This document shows, one piece after another, positions 46,987 to 55,889 of a stretch of DNA of 64,000 nt. The DNA is from Chryseobacterium defluvii. GTDB taxonomy: Bacteria; Bacteroidota; Bacteroidia; Flavobacteriales; Weeksellaceae. The first letter of the stretch is position 1. Each line of letters begins with the position of its first letter. The notes beneath the pieces are model-generated. The model was given only the letters and a program-made list of their open reading frames with translations. It did not search any database and had not been told where the DNA came from. A program made the translations under genes and the position numbers. Where the stretch lies: assembly GCF_014204415.1 (NCBI RefSeq), contig NZ_JACHLE010000003.1:1-64000 (forward strand). Reading direction: 5' to 3'.

Positions 46987-47272
46987 CAATGAACAAGAAA
47001 AACCAAAAACAAGAACCAGGAGGGCTACAAGCTCCTCCGGTTCTTCAACCACAGATAATCCTGAAACGACAACTCCTAACGATCAATCTCCTCAAACCTC
47101 TATAATTATGAATCCAACTTTTAAACTCATTTTTTCAACGATAGGAAGTTTAATTATTTCCATTCTGAAGTTTATTCTCACAATTATTTACTCGGTCTTT
47201 AAACTCGTGAATACTATTTGTGAATTTTTTATTTCCGCTCTTGAAGAAATCCTAAACCGTTTACAGTCATGA
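46973..47272 (+). CDS. Small protein, disordered Thr/Ser head and membrane hairpin
   Basis: The start at 46973 (MTTNNNEQEKPKTRTRRATSS) overlaps the E1 gene by 14 bases and gives 99 residues. The first half is polar and rich in Thr, Ser and Pro, the second has a long hydrophobic region (LIFSTIGSLIISILKFILT and IIYSVFKLVNTICEFFI) for one or two spans. It ends in TGA overlapping the next ATG (ATGA), so TGA is a true stop here. It could be a membrane partner of the coupling protein, whose own N-terminal spans appear to be absent. Confidence 0.7.
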   Translation: MTTNNNEQEKPKTRTRRATSSSGSSTTDNPETTTPNDQSPQTSIIMNPTFKLIFSTIGSLIISILKFILTIIYSVFKLVNTICEFFISALEEILNRLQS

Positions 47273-48681
47273 TACGAAAATTTTTACTCAAACAAATCAA
47301 AAAACAGATCAGCACTACGCCTGTTGGAAAACAGGTCGTAGAAACGATTTGGGGTAAAGACCATTCGCTAAGTGCTTCGTTTGGAAAGCCGTCTACATTG
47401 ATGTCGCCTCATGAGAATGGCTTCTGTATTGACGGAAGAAATTTTCTTAGCATAGAAAAAAGCCGTGAAAATTATCTCGTTGTAGCACCTTCTGGCAAAG
47501 GTAAAACACAGGTTTCCGTATTTCCGTTTCTGCTAAATGCCAAAGGGAATTTCTCTATAATCGTGAATGATCCGTCAGGAGAACTAAGCCAAACTATACC
47601 TTACTTAGAATCTGTTGGTTACCAATGTCATATTCTTGACTTCGGTAAAAAGAAAGGTGTAAACTTCAATCCTTTGGATATATGCAGTAACCGTACCCAA
47701 ATAATGAAAGTTGCCAAAACTCTGATGAGTTCAACAGCGAACGATAAAGAAGATTTCTTTACACTGGCAGGCGAAGATTGTATTGCTTTATTTATACAGT
47801 ATATCAAAGAATCCGAACCGTACGAATTTCAAAATCTTGGCAACGTATATTATTTACTTTTAGAATATCAGGCTAATCCTCATGTGATTGAAAATCTGGT
47901 CGCTACTAAAGGCAGTGAGGACGTATTCAGAAAATTTCGAGCATTAGCTGGAAATTCTCAAAACACTCTTAAATCAATAGTAGCAACTGCTTTGGCTTCT
48001 CTTTCGTTTGTGGGTTCAGATCCGACTCTATCAGATATCACCTCTCGAACCAATATCAGTTTTGAGGAATTCCGAAGACAACCTCATGCTTTATTCGTCC
48101 ACGTCCCGATTGGAGACATAAAGCACTACTCAAGTATGGTAGCCCTTTTTTTTCAGGGGTTCTACAAATTTTCCTTTTCCTATTTACCATCAAAAATGGA
48201 ACGTGATATTTTCTGTATTCTCGACGAATTCGACACTATGGGAGCTATTGGTGATTATTCTACCATTATCTCCAATGCTCGTAAGTTTAAAATTCCACAA
48301 CAAATTATTCTGCAATCCGAAGCATTATTAAGCAAGTATGGAGAAAATGCCAAGAATATTCTTAACAACTGTAACGTAAAATGCTACTATGGGGGACTTG
48401 GACACGAGGCTACCAATCTTGAAGGAATACTCGGAAACTTTGAATATACGGACAAAACAACGGGATATGTACGCCAACGAGCTTTGATGACCGCTTCAGA
48501 AATACGTGAGATGAAGGATGAGATTTTGGTCATTCCGTCAGGTGAAAAACCTTTAAAGATTAAAATAACTCCTGCACACAAGCAACCTGAACTCGTCAGA
48601 AAATTAAATCTACGTTCCCAAAATCCTCAGCCTGTAGAGAACTTTACCGTAAGTTATATCAATTTAACGCCTTTCCGATAA
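47269..48681 (+). CDS. VirD4/TraG-type coupling protein
   Basis: The 470-residue ATPase has Walker A VAPSGKGKTQVSVFPF, NDPSGELSQT, and Walker B IFCILDEFDTMG followed by ISNARKFKIPQQIILQS, the pattern of conjugative type IV coupling proteins. It brings the relaxase-DNA complex to a secretion channel. The protein starts close to the ATPase core and lacks the normal two N-terminal membrane spans, which fits the preceding membrane protein supplying them. No other type IV secretion genes are present. Confidence 0.9.
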   Translation: MIRKFLLKQIKKQISTTPVGKQVVETIWGKDHSLSASFGKPSTLMSPHENGFCIDGRNFLSIEKSRENYLVVAPSGKGKTQVSVFPFLLNAKGNFSIIVNDPSGELSQTIPYLESVGYQCHILDFGKKKGVNFNPLDICSNRTQIMKVAKTLMSSTANDKEDFFTLAGEDCIALFIQYIKESEPYEFQNLGNVYYLLLEYQANPHVIENLVATKGSEDVFRKFRALAGNSQNTLKSIVATALASLSFVGSDPTLSDITSRTNISFEEFRRQPHALFVHVPIGDIKHYSSMVALFFQGFYKFSFSYLPSKMERDIFCILDEFDTMGAIGDYSTIISNARKFKIPQQIILQSEALLSKYGENAKNILNNCNVKCYYGGLGHEATNLEGILGNFEYTDKTTGYVRQRALMTASEIREMKDEILVIPSGEKPLKIKITPAHKQPELVRKLNLRSQNPQPVENFTVSYINLTPFR

Positions 48682-48704
48682 AAAACACAACCTAAAAAAT
48701 CATC

Positions 48705-49106
48705 ATGAATAGGACAGAACATACCCATAAGATTCTTTTAGCATATATCAGCAGTCAATCTTCCGAAATATTCAAAAGGAAAATGGAATTACAATATCCT
48801 GAGATTGACAGCCTACAGATACAGGTTCTAACGGATCATCTGAAGCAATTTTGTTGCTCTTCGAAAAATGAAGAAATCTTGCTGTTGTTTCCTTATATCC
48901 TTAACAATATTCGGTTGACAAACCCTGAGCTCAAACTAGACGGAATGGTAAAAACGCTTTGGGAAAGAGGTTTTAATGATTCCGTAGAATCTAAAGAACA
49001 ACTGGAACAGATGTATAAGGTATGGCTCAGTTTTGAAAAAGAAGTGCTGAATCTGGAAGTGGTGAAAAATAAATTACAGGAAAAAAGTATTGAACCTAAA
49101 CAATAA
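48705..49106 (+). CDS. Mobilization-region protein, unknown 1
   Basis: The 133-residue soluble, mostly helical product (FKRKMELQYPEIDSLQIQVL to LQEKSIEPKQ) has no known motif. It has the same gene-sized layout and spacing as the following gene, with which it shares similar C-terminal parts (ERGFNDSVESKEQLEQMYKVWLSFEKEV against DGKIPKEQFDRMCQSWASLENNI), so the two may be distant paralogs. Confidence 0.65.
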   Translation: MNRTEHTHKILLAYISSQSSEIFKRKMELQYPEIDSLQIQVLTDHLKQFCCSSKNEEILLLFPYILNNIRLTNPELKLDGMVKTLWERGFNDSVESKEQLEQMYKVWLSFEKEVLNLEVVKNKLQEKSIEPKQ

Positions 49107-49123
49107 TAATAAAATTTACAACG

Positions 49124-49510
49124 ATGACACCACCTGAATTACAACCCATATTAAGGGATTATATCACTCTAATATGCAAAGAACAAGGATTGACCTCAAC
49201 CAAATACAATGACAATCAGTGGGAAATAATGACCGAAAATATAGGAGAATTTGTTTGGCTATGTGACGAAGATATTAACATACTGTTATTCTTCTATGTT
49301 TGGTATAACCATCGGGATATTTATCAAGCTGAGGTGATTTGGGAAAATATTCTCAAAGATGGTAAAATTCCCAAAGAACAATTTGACAGAATGTGCCAAA
49401 GCTGGGCATCACTTGAGAATAACATCATCCAATTCACAAAAGAAAATCAAAAAACATTAGAAACATTAAAAAATAAACAGCAGGACAACGACTTAGACCA
49501 CGAACGATAA
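49124..49510 (+). CDS. Mobilization-region protein, unknown 2
   Basis: The 128-residue product is acidic and helical, with an aromatic centre (ENIGEFVWLCDEDINILLFF) and a Lys/Gln-rich tail. It resembles the preceding protein in its second half. No function can be given beyond its place between coupling protein and relaxase genes. Confidence 0.65.
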   Translation: MTPPELQPILRDYITLICKEQGLTSTKYNDNQWEIMTENIGEFVWLCDEDINILLFFYVWYNHRDIYQAEVIWENILKDGKIPKEQFDRMCQSWASLENNIIQFTKENQKTLETLKNKQQDNDLDHER

Positions 49511-49537
49511 TTTTTTAACCCCAAATAAATCCACAAA

Positions 49538-49855
49538 ATGAAACTCATTACAAAAGAACTAGAAAAACGCTTTGCTGAGGTTGGTGACCAATCACAAAGT
49601 TCAAATCCTTTAATTATTGCAAAATTTTTTAACCCGTGCGGAAGTCAAACGTGGTATGCAACAGAATTTTATAAAGAAAACGAAATTTGCTTCGGTTACT
49701 CGACTGGAGTCGGATTTGATGAGTGGGGGTCATTTTCAATTAATGAATTACAGGAAGTTAAGTTATTGCTTCCGGGATTGAAAATAGAAAGAGACCGATT
49801 TTTCAAGGAAATCCGATTCAAAGAATTAATTAAGGAACAAGACCTTGAAATATAA
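49538..49855 (+). CDS. DUF2958 family protein
   Basis: The 105-residue product matches the DUF2958 pattern: LITKELEKRFAEVGDQ, IIAKFFNPCGSQTWYATEF, ICFGYSTGVGFDEWGSFS and INELQEVKLLLPGLKIERD. This family is common on plasmids and conjugative elements of many phyla and has no known activity. It supports the mobile nature of the region. Confidence 0.88.
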   Translation: MKLITKELEKRFAEVGDQSQSSNPLIIAKFFNPCGSQTWYATEFYKENEICFGYSTGVGFDEWGSFSINELQEVKLLLPGLKIERDRFFKEIRFKELIKEQDLEI

Positions 49856-49906
49856 AGCCTAAAACATCCAACAATACTTTATTCTCTTTGATAATAACCT
49901 ACAACA

Positions 49907-50356
49907 ATGCAACCCGAAAACTTTCCATATAAAAGTCTTCACGATTACTTGGATATTATTTTCAAGGATATAACTCCAACTGAAATTGACATAATCAAAG
50001 CAAAAAAAACTTATTGGCGTAATTATAATACCCTACTCAAAAAAAACCAACGAATCAAGCATAAGGAGGTTACTATTCCGCTCACTAAAGAACAATTGGA
50101 ACTGCTCTCTAGAAAAATAGAAAACAACTATTCAGTAAGCCAATATGTTAAAAGTGTAATTCTTCAGCATATCAATAATGAATCAGCTTCATTATCAAAA
50201 AAACAAGACCTGACCGGTATTGAACAGCAACTATTCTTAGTGACAGATTATCTCGAAAGCCTGCTTTACCAAAGACGTTTTGTCGACAACACTCAAATCG
50301 GAAAACTGGAACAGCATATTCTGTACCTGCAACAATTATTGGAAACACAATTTTAA
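49907..50356 (+). CDS. MobC-like relaxosome accessory protein
   Basis: The 149-residue protein has a ribbon-helix-helix-like segment VTIPLTKEQLELLSRKIENN followed by YSVSQYVKSVILQHI at about residues 57-90, as in MobC/MbpA proteins that help relaxases at oriT. It lies 11 bases upstream of the relaxase gene, the normal order. The name MobC is by role and context; sequence similarity to named proteins is not shown. Confidence 0.75.
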   Translation: MQPENFPYKSLHDYLDIIFKDITPTEIDIIKAKKTYWRNYNTLLKKNQRIKHKEVTIPLTKEQLELLSRKIENNYSVSQYVKSVILQHINNESASLSKKQDLTGIEQQLFLVTDYLESLLYQRRFVDNTQIGKLEQHILYLQQLLETQF

Positions 50357-50367
50357 AAACCAAAAAA

Positions 50368-51219
50368 ATGATTATCAAAAGTAAATCTTATAAAACCACA
50401 AAAAGTTTCAGCACCGTACTGAACTATATCTTCCGTGAAAACGAGAGAAACAACGGCTTTGAGTTCACTAAATTCATTAAAGGAAAAAACCTTTTCCCAG
50501 AAGAATTAAGCAGTCAATTCCGCTCCAATGAACAATTTAGGCTCAATAGACGCAAGAATAATGTAGTGCTGTATATGGATATTCTCTCGTTTCATCCAAG
50601 AGATGCAGAGCGATTAACCAACGACAAACTCCACCAGATTGCACTCAAGTATCTTTCACTCCGAGCTCCAAAGTCTATTGCCGTAGCCACTGTTCACAGA
50701 AATGAAAAATACCATACACATTTACACCTTGTTTTTAGTGGTATCGAGTATAAAACCGGAAAATCCATCCGAATGTCTAAAGAAGATTTTCAAAATAAAG
50801 TGAAATTGGAAATGGAAAACTATCAGAAGCTAGTGTTTCCAGAACTATTACTCTCTCAAATTCAGCACGAAAAATCATTTATTCCCAAAAAGGAACAGAA
50901 AAAGGATTCCGAAATAATAATGGAGTACGAAGGAGAAATTTCTGAAAAACAGAAAATCCTGAAACTGCTTGAAGAAGTTTTTACAACGGCAACCTCAGAA
51001 AAAGATTTTTACCAAAAATTAGAAGCTAAAGAAATTAAACGCTATTCCCGAAACGGAAAAATTACGGGTATCGAAGGCAACCGAAAATTCAGGTTTTCAC
51101 GCCTCGGTTACACCCCCGAATTGTTACAATCATTGGAGCAAGATCCAACCCAAAACCAGCGTCTGGAATGGCTCCAAAATATCAGAGAAAAAAGCCAGGA
51201 AAAAGAACGAAAATGGTAA
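50368..51219 (+). CDS. Relaxase/mobilization nuclease (MobA/VirD2 family)
   Basis: The 283-residue protein fits the Bacteroidota MobA/VirD2 relaxases: an N-terminal Tyr-containing LNYIFREN, then IAVATVHRNEKYHTHLHLVFSG with the metal-binding His cluster (HTHLH), and GKSIRMSKEDF. It nicks oriT and leads the strand into the recipient. It is short, with little beyond the nuclease domain and a basic, Glu/Lys-rich C-terminus. It ends in TAA. Confidence 0.9.
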   Translation: MIIKSKSYKTTKSFSTVLNYIFRENERNNGFEFTKFIKGKNLFPEELSSQFRSNEQFRLNRRKNNVVLYMDILSFHPRDAERLTNDKLHQIALKYLSLRAPKSIAVATVHRNEKYHTHLHLVFSGIEYKTGKSIRMSKEDFQNKVKLEMENYQKLVFPELLLSQIQHEKSFIPKKEQKKDSEIIMEYEGEISEKQKILKLLEEVFTTATSEKDFYQKLEAKEIKRYSRNGKITGIEGNRKFRFSRLGYTPELLQSLEQDPTQNQRLEWLQNIREKSQEKERKW

Positions 51220-51272
51220 AAATAACAACTCCCAAAATCAGGCGAAAAATCGACAATAAATCCGAAGGGGGC

Positions 51273-51361
51273 TTGGGGGAATTCCCCCAACAGGAGGGCA
51301 ATATGAGGGGAAGCAACGAAGTGCTGACCGTCATATTGCAATCCTGCACACGGAGTCCGTG
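51273..51361. repeat. Three dyads after the relaxase gene, possible oriT or regulatory site
   Basis: The segment holds a perfect 18-base palindrome TTGGGGGAATTCCCCCAA at 51273-51290, a 9-base inverted repeat GCAATATGA/TCATATTGC at 51298-51306 and 51331-51339, and a palindrome CACGGAGTCCGTG at 51349-51361. It is markedly more GC-rich than its surroundings. Its place in the mobilization region suggests an oriT or a structured control element; I cannot show which. Confidence 0.6.
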
Positions 51362-51474
51362 AGCCTATAATTTTACAGAATTACCCGTAGATTTTACCCC
51401 ATTTTTCCATAAGCTAAAGTTCTCTTAAAGTTTGAAAAGTTACTTTTTTGTTGCCATAAATTGTGTTAAGTTTC

Positions 51475-51633
51475 ATGAAATATCAACCCCAAAATACTGC
51501 CCCAAATCAAGCCGAAAAACAGCCCGTTTTTTCGGACAAAATGATGGGCAATATTAGGATTAAATTGAAACAATTGGCTGAGATAGAATTTCTGATTCAT
51601 GCAGAAAAAAAGTCTCCAAAAAAGAAGAAATAA
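51475..51633 (+). CDS. Short protein upstream of the recombinase
   Basis: A 52-residue frame (start MKYQPQNTAPNQAEKQPVF, with the helix IRIKLKQLAEIEFLIHAEK and a basic end KSPKKKK) lies 12 bases before the recombinase. It has a good ATG and spacing and may be co-translated. No family known; it could be a recombinase helper. Confidence 0.5.
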   Translation: MKYQPQNTAPNQAEKQPVFSDKMMGNIRIKLKQLAEIEFLIHAEKKSPKKKK

Positions 51634-51645
51634 AAAAATACTAAG

Positions 51646-53172
51646 ATGAAAAATGTAGTGCTTTATAGCAGGGTTTCCACGGACGAACAGGCAGAAAAAG
51701 GCTTCTCACTCCGCCATCAGCAAGAAATGCTAATAAATTACTCTGCCCAAAGAGGGTACAGAATTCTTAATCATTTCCAAGAAGATTTTTCTGCAAAGAA
51801 TTTTTCTTCTCGCCCTGAATTTCAGAAACTCTTGCGTTACGTTCAGTCCAACCAAAAGAAAGTAGACGAGATTATTTTTACCAAATGGGACAGGTTTTCA
51901 AGAAATATTGAAGCAGCGTATCGAATGATTCGGGAATTCAAAGAAATGGGCATCGAAGTTAATTCAATTGAACAGCCTCTCGATCTTTCCCAACCCGACA
52001 GTAAAGTGATGCTGGCGGTTTACCTCGTAATTCCCGAAGTGGAGAACGATAAAAATTCGCTCCGCACCATCGATGGTTTACGTAGAGCTATGAAAGAAGG
52101 TTGCTTTACAGGAATTGCACCCAAAGGATATCTGAACCATAGAAACGCAGACGGAAAATCTACGCTCACTCGCGACCCGACAGTCGCTCCACTCATCGAA
52201 GCATCATTTGCAGATTATGCAAGTGGTGTGTACTCGGCAGAAGAAGTACGACAGAAATATCTTAAGCAGGGACTGAAGATTTCCCGAAACGGATTTTTAG
52301 CATTGTTAAAAAATCCGACCTATATGGGAAAAATCCACATCAAAGCCTACAAAAAAGATGAACCTATGACGGTTGAGGGACTTCATCCTGCTTTGGTAAG
52401 TCCTGAAATTTTTGAACGGGTTCAACTCATTATGCAGGGGAAATACACACCGCAGTTCAGAACTTTAACCGAAATTGACGAAGCTCTACCATTACGGGGA
52501 TTTCTTACCTGTCCTGAATGCGGAAAAACACTCACAGGAAGCGGTAGCAAAGGTCGGGGTGGTAAGAATACTTTTTTCTACTATCATTGTACGAGATATT
52601 GCAAGACGAGACACAAGGCAAGAGAAGTCAACGCCTTATTTGAAGAACTGTTATCCGAGATGAGAATAGAAGATGACCAGCAATCGGTCTACAAATCTAT
52701 TTTAGCTGAACGTTTCTCTGACAGATATGAAGATAAGCAGACCATTGTAAACTCGCTTCATCGGGAACAGGATAATTTATATAAACGTTTGGAAATGGCG
52801 GAAGATGCTTTCTTCGAGCAAAAAATCGACCCTTCTGCGTTCAGTTCCATGAAAGCGAGAATTGACTCGCGATTGGCTGAAATCAAATCGGAGCTGAAAG
52901 AAGTTAGCCATAGAGAACGGTTCTTTGAGAAACATCTTACCGAAGGGATTGGCTTTTTGAAAGGTATTGATGCCACTTACAGAGAAGGTTCTACAGAGAT
53001 CAAAAAGAAAATTATTCAGACTTTATTTTGCGACAAACTCCTCTACCACGGACGATACTTTTCCACGCCTGCCCTTGAAGACACTATTGAAATGATATTG
53101 TTTAGGGATAGAAGGTTGAGGTTGTTGAGGATTATGGAAGTGCAGAAGGTTAAAGAGCAAGTTCTCATATAA
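51646..53172 (+). CDS. Large serine recombinase
   Basis: The 508-residue protein has the resolvase domain with catalytic Ser in VVLYSRVSTDEQAEKGFS and further arginines in TKWDRFSRN; then a recombinase domain (APKGYLNHRN to LLKNPTYMGKIHIKA), a zinc ribbon (LTCPECGKTLTGSG, then YYHCTRYC) and a coiled coil before the end. This is the architecture of the large serine integrases that insert and excise mobile elements in one direction. It is likely the integrase of the 40-53 kb element. A hairpin terminator follows. Confidence 0.93.
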   Translation: MKNVVLYSRVSTDEQAEKGFSLRHQQEMLINYSAQRGYRILNHFQEDFSAKNFSSRPEFQKLLRYVQSNQKKVDEIIFTKWDRFSRNIEAAYRMIREFKEMGIEVNSIEQPLDLSQPDSKVMLAVYLVIPEVENDKNSLRTIDGLRRAMKEGCFTGIAPKGYLNHRNADGKSTLTRDPTVAPLIEASFADYASGVYSAEEVRQKYLKQGLKISRNGFLALLKNPTYMGKIHIKAYKKDEPMTVEGLHPALVSPEIFERVQLIMQGKYTPQFRTLTEIDEALPLRGFLTCPECGKTLTGSGSKGRGGKNTFFYYHCTRYCKTRHKAREVNALFEELLSEMRIEDDQQSVYKSILAERFSDRYEDKQTIVNSLHREQDNLYKRLEMAEDAFFEQKIDPSAFSSMKARIDSRLAEIKSELKEVSHRERFFEKHLTEGIGFLKGIDATYREGSTEIKKKIIQTLFCDKLLYHGRYFSTPALEDTIEMILFRDRRLRLLRIMEVQKVKEQVLI

Positions 53173-53176
53173 TAAA

Positions 53177-53202
53177 AATCCCTGCCTTGGTGGACAGGGA
53201 TT
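53177..53202. terminator. Terminator between recombinase and protease operon
   Basis: AATCCCTG and CAGGGATT form an 8-base stem between two convergent genes. Confidence 0.7.
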
Positions 53203-53206
53203 AAAT

Positions 53207-53683
53207 TTATACACATATATTTGTAATTGTATGACTGATACAATATACTACAGCCGCACTAAACATAATAATAGTCATTTGATCAGGTATACCGGTATAA
53301 GCTGCTATAAGTTGTCCTATAATCAACTTTACTGCCTCTTTCCACGTGTCTCCAGTGGTATTAACCAAATCAGTATCAGGATTTTTTTTCAAAATATCAC
53401 ATAGTGTAATTTTAAAATCTCTTGCGATATCATTTATAGAAGCCATAATCTCTTCCAAATTAAGCCCTTTGTAACGCTCATCTGGAAATTCAGATTCAGC
53501 ATTACCTTCATAAAAACTCTCTACACATTCTACAATAAAATCATCTGGAGATGCATCATATTGTTCAACTGAATTAAATCTCTCTTCTAAGTGATTTAAA
53601 GCTATGGTATACTGTTTTTGCTGGGATGTATTTAATGCATCTTTGATTGCAGTAATAAGAAATGTTGTTTGTTCTTGATTCAT
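53207..53683 (-). CDS. Third gene of papain-like operon, possible membrane effector
   Basis: The 158-residue product is acidic and helical in its first 100 residues (LNHLEERFNSVEQYDASPDD) and has a hydrophobic C-terminus (AVKLIIGQLIAAYTGIP, MTIIMFSAAVVYCISHTI) that may enter a membrane. Its start overlaps the protease stop (ATGA), so the two are translated together. No family recognised. It might be an effector activated by the protease or a partner subunit. Confidence 0.65.
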   Translation of the reverse strand: MNQEQTTFLITAIKDALNTSQQKQYTIALNHLEERFNSVEQYDASPDDFIVECVESFYEGNAESEFPDERYKGLNLEEIMASINDIARDFKITLCDILKKNPDTDLVNTTGDTWKEAVKLIIGQLIAAYTGIPDQMTIIMFSAAVVYCISHTITNICV

Positions 53684-55326
53684 GGTGTATTATTTTGTTT
53701 TTTTATACTGGTAAAAGAATGGTATATAGTACTGATATTTTCATCATAAAAAATTATTTCTTTGATTAATCCCTTTTTCTTGGAATCAGTAGCATCAAAA
53801 ACTAATTCAAATAAGATATTTTTATTGTATTCAAATTCTATTGTATCAGCATCATTAATACCTTCTGTTATTGCGATGTCTTTAGTATCTTCTTTTTTTT
53901 CAATATAAACAGCTTGTGCCCTCCATAAATATTTTGCAAATCCTTTTTTCAATATTATTTCTTTATGCTCGAATTGAGGTTGTTCTAATATATCTCTTTT
54001 TAAATCATTAACCTCACTTAAAAATATATCCCATTCATAGGGAATGTATGTGAGATTAATTTTTTCATAAAAATCCCGTAAAAACTCATCCATTTTGTTA
54101 GCGAATTTTTGAACATTTTCTAGAATATCAATATAAGAGATTCGAATTTTATGATACAGAGGGATAATTAACGAATCTACCTTTGCTATTTTATTATCCT
54201 CTAATTTGATTTGATGAGATTTGTTTAATTTTTCATCATGAGAAGACCAACTTGTAGATATTAATTTAATGAGTTTGGAATTGACCTGTGAATATTTGGT
54301 ATCAAAACTCATTCTGGCAAAAGGGCAAAGTTGATCATCATGAACAAAAAACTTTGTCATTCTAGAAGATACTAATTTCAAACGGTCACTAAAAGCTATA
54401 TCTGAAACCCCATCTTCAAAAGAAAATCCATTAATAGTAACAGCATGAAAACTCTTAGTTTGTGAAATAAAAGAACCTTTCTGTGGTTTTTTATATTTAT
54501 CATACAAAGATATTCCACAAATAATTGGAATTCCTGCTCTCAAATAAGCATAAATTTGTGCTTTAAGATGTCTATCTCCTATAGGACGTAAAATAAGAGG
54601 TTTTAATCTTATTTTAGAAACAGCAACTGCCATTTGTTCAGCTGTTAATCCTTCATTTGGAAAGCCATTTTGATAAGATGTCTCCGACAAAGCCAAATTT
54701 GTTACTTCAGATGGTGAAGGAATTCTATGCTGATATTTTTTTCCAGTTATATTAAATGCTGACCATAAAGCAATCGAAGCGCATGCAGCAACAGCTTCAT
54801 CCTGCTCCTGAAAAGCCATACTTTTAACTGTCAGTGGAATTCCATAAAGATTAGCAGAATATTCTCGTGTAGCAGAATATTTTCGGTTTCTTTTAGAATC
54901 TTCATTATAATGTGCGAGGCATGTTCTTCCAACGATGAAATCATCATTTTTGGAAGGTTTGAGAACAATAAAACCTATATAAGACTGTTGTATATTCTCT
55001 TTTGCTTTTTTTGTCAAACGCTTATAAAACAGTTTTTTTAATAAATCGTCCGTTAAAAAAAACTTTTCTTTCTTTTTAAAGAAATGAATTCTTTTACAAA
55101 ATCTATGATAAGGATAATGGCATCTTGCATAAAAACTTGTATAATCCTCAAGATAATCTTTATCTACATAATTATCCTCAATTAAAAAAACATCTGCATC
55201 TAAATATTCTAAAATAGTTTGGAAAGCTTGAAATTTCTGCTGATTATCAGTTAGAACTTTGAGTAATTTGTCTTTATTTTCGCTGTAAAGATATACAGTG
55301 TTCGATTTAAACCCCAATTTAAGCAT
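53680..55326 (-). CDS. Papain/C39-like cysteine protease, unknown system
   Basis: The 548-residue protein contains, at about residues 190-205, FQEQDEAVAACASIALWSAF, which matches the Gln-x(n)-Cys helix of C39/papain-like peptidases, and about 110 residues later SFHAVTINGFSF with the catalytic His. The segment AYLRAGIPIICGISLYDKY between them fits the same fold. The N-terminal 180 residues are a separate region with many aromatic residues, and the C-terminal 200 have no known motif. It is the middle gene of three. A proteolytic defence or peptide-maturation system is possible; neither is shown. Confidence 0.68.
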   Translation of the reverse strand: MLKLGFKSNTVYLYSENKDKLLKVLTDNQQKFQAFQTILEYLDADVFLIEDNYVDKDYLEDYTSFYARCHYPYHRFCKRIHFFKKKEKFFLTDDLLKKLFYKRLTKKAKENIQQSYIGFIVLKPSKNDDFIVGRTCLAHYNEDSKRNRKYSATREYSANLYGIPLTVKSMAFQEQDEAVAACASIALWSAFNITGKKYQHRIPSPSEVTNLALSETSYQNGFPNEGLTAEQMAVAVSKIRLKPLILRPIGDRHLKAQIYAYLRAGIPIICGISLYDKYKKPQKGSFISQTKSFHAVTINGFSFEDGVSDIAFSDRLKLVSSRMTKFFVHDDQLCPFARMSFDTKYSQVNSKLIKLISTSWSSHDEKLNKSHQIKLEDNKIAKVDSLIIPLYHKIRISYIDILENVQKFANKMDEFLRDFYEKINLTYIPYEWDIFLSEVNDLKRDILEQPQFEHKEIILKKGFAKYLWRAQAVYIEKKEDTKDIAITEGINDADTIEFEYNKNILFELVFDATDSKKKGLIKEIIFYDENISTIYHSFTSIKKQNNTP

Positions 55327-55341
55327 ATGGACATGATAGAA

Positions 55342-55557
55342 TTATCTAACAATCTCAAAAGGTTTCTTCATAATTTCATCAGGAACTCTTTCGACATAAA
55401 TATCTTCTCTTGCTCTTATGTTTTCTGATTTATCTTCTGCCGCTTTAAGGACAGTCAGTAACTCTTCTTTTGTATAGGTAGCCATGACTCCTTTTACTTC
55501 TTTTGAAGACAAACCTAAAAAACTTTTCTTTTTAACTTGGGCTGTGGGCTTGTTCAT
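55342..55557 (-). CDS. Short first gene of papain-like operon, possible substrate
   Basis: The 71-residue polar protein (MNKPTAQVKKKSFLGLSSKE at the start, KKPFEIVR at the end) has no motif and precedes the protease gene by 15 bases. A small charged protein in front of a cysteine protease could be its substrate, precursor peptide or inhibitor. A Gly-Leu-Ser turn near residue 15 is the only flexible site. Confidence 0.6.
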   Translation of the reverse strand: MNKPTAQVKKKSFLGLSSKEVKGVMATYTKEELLTVLKAAEDKSENIRAREDIYVERVPDEIMKKPFEIVR

Positions 55558-55889
55558 ATTAATAATATAATGATTGATTTAAAGTCCGCAAAGATACAAT
55601 TTTATTTGTAGATTTCTGATTAAAACATTTAACTTTCAGAATATTACATATATCCGAGTAGAAAAACAATCTTTTTTTGTTATTTGATTTTAAAATGCAA
55701 AATTTGATAATACAAAGAAACATGACAAGAGCGCATCTTGTCTACACAAGACTTATTGAACTGCAATAGTGCATGAATAAAATATGAAGTCTGTTCGCCA
55801 TACAAAGAATTGAAGTAAAAAAAAACACTTTTTACAAATTCACCTGCCTAAGTTAAGAAAAAAAACTATACCTACAAAAAAACAATCTA
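55558..55889. other. Spacer between protease operon and toxin gene
   Basis: The 330-bp spacer has TATTTGATTTTAAAATG-like AT runs and short dyads (AAGAGCGCATCTTGT at 55729). I see no gene and no tRNA in it. Confidence 0.5.
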
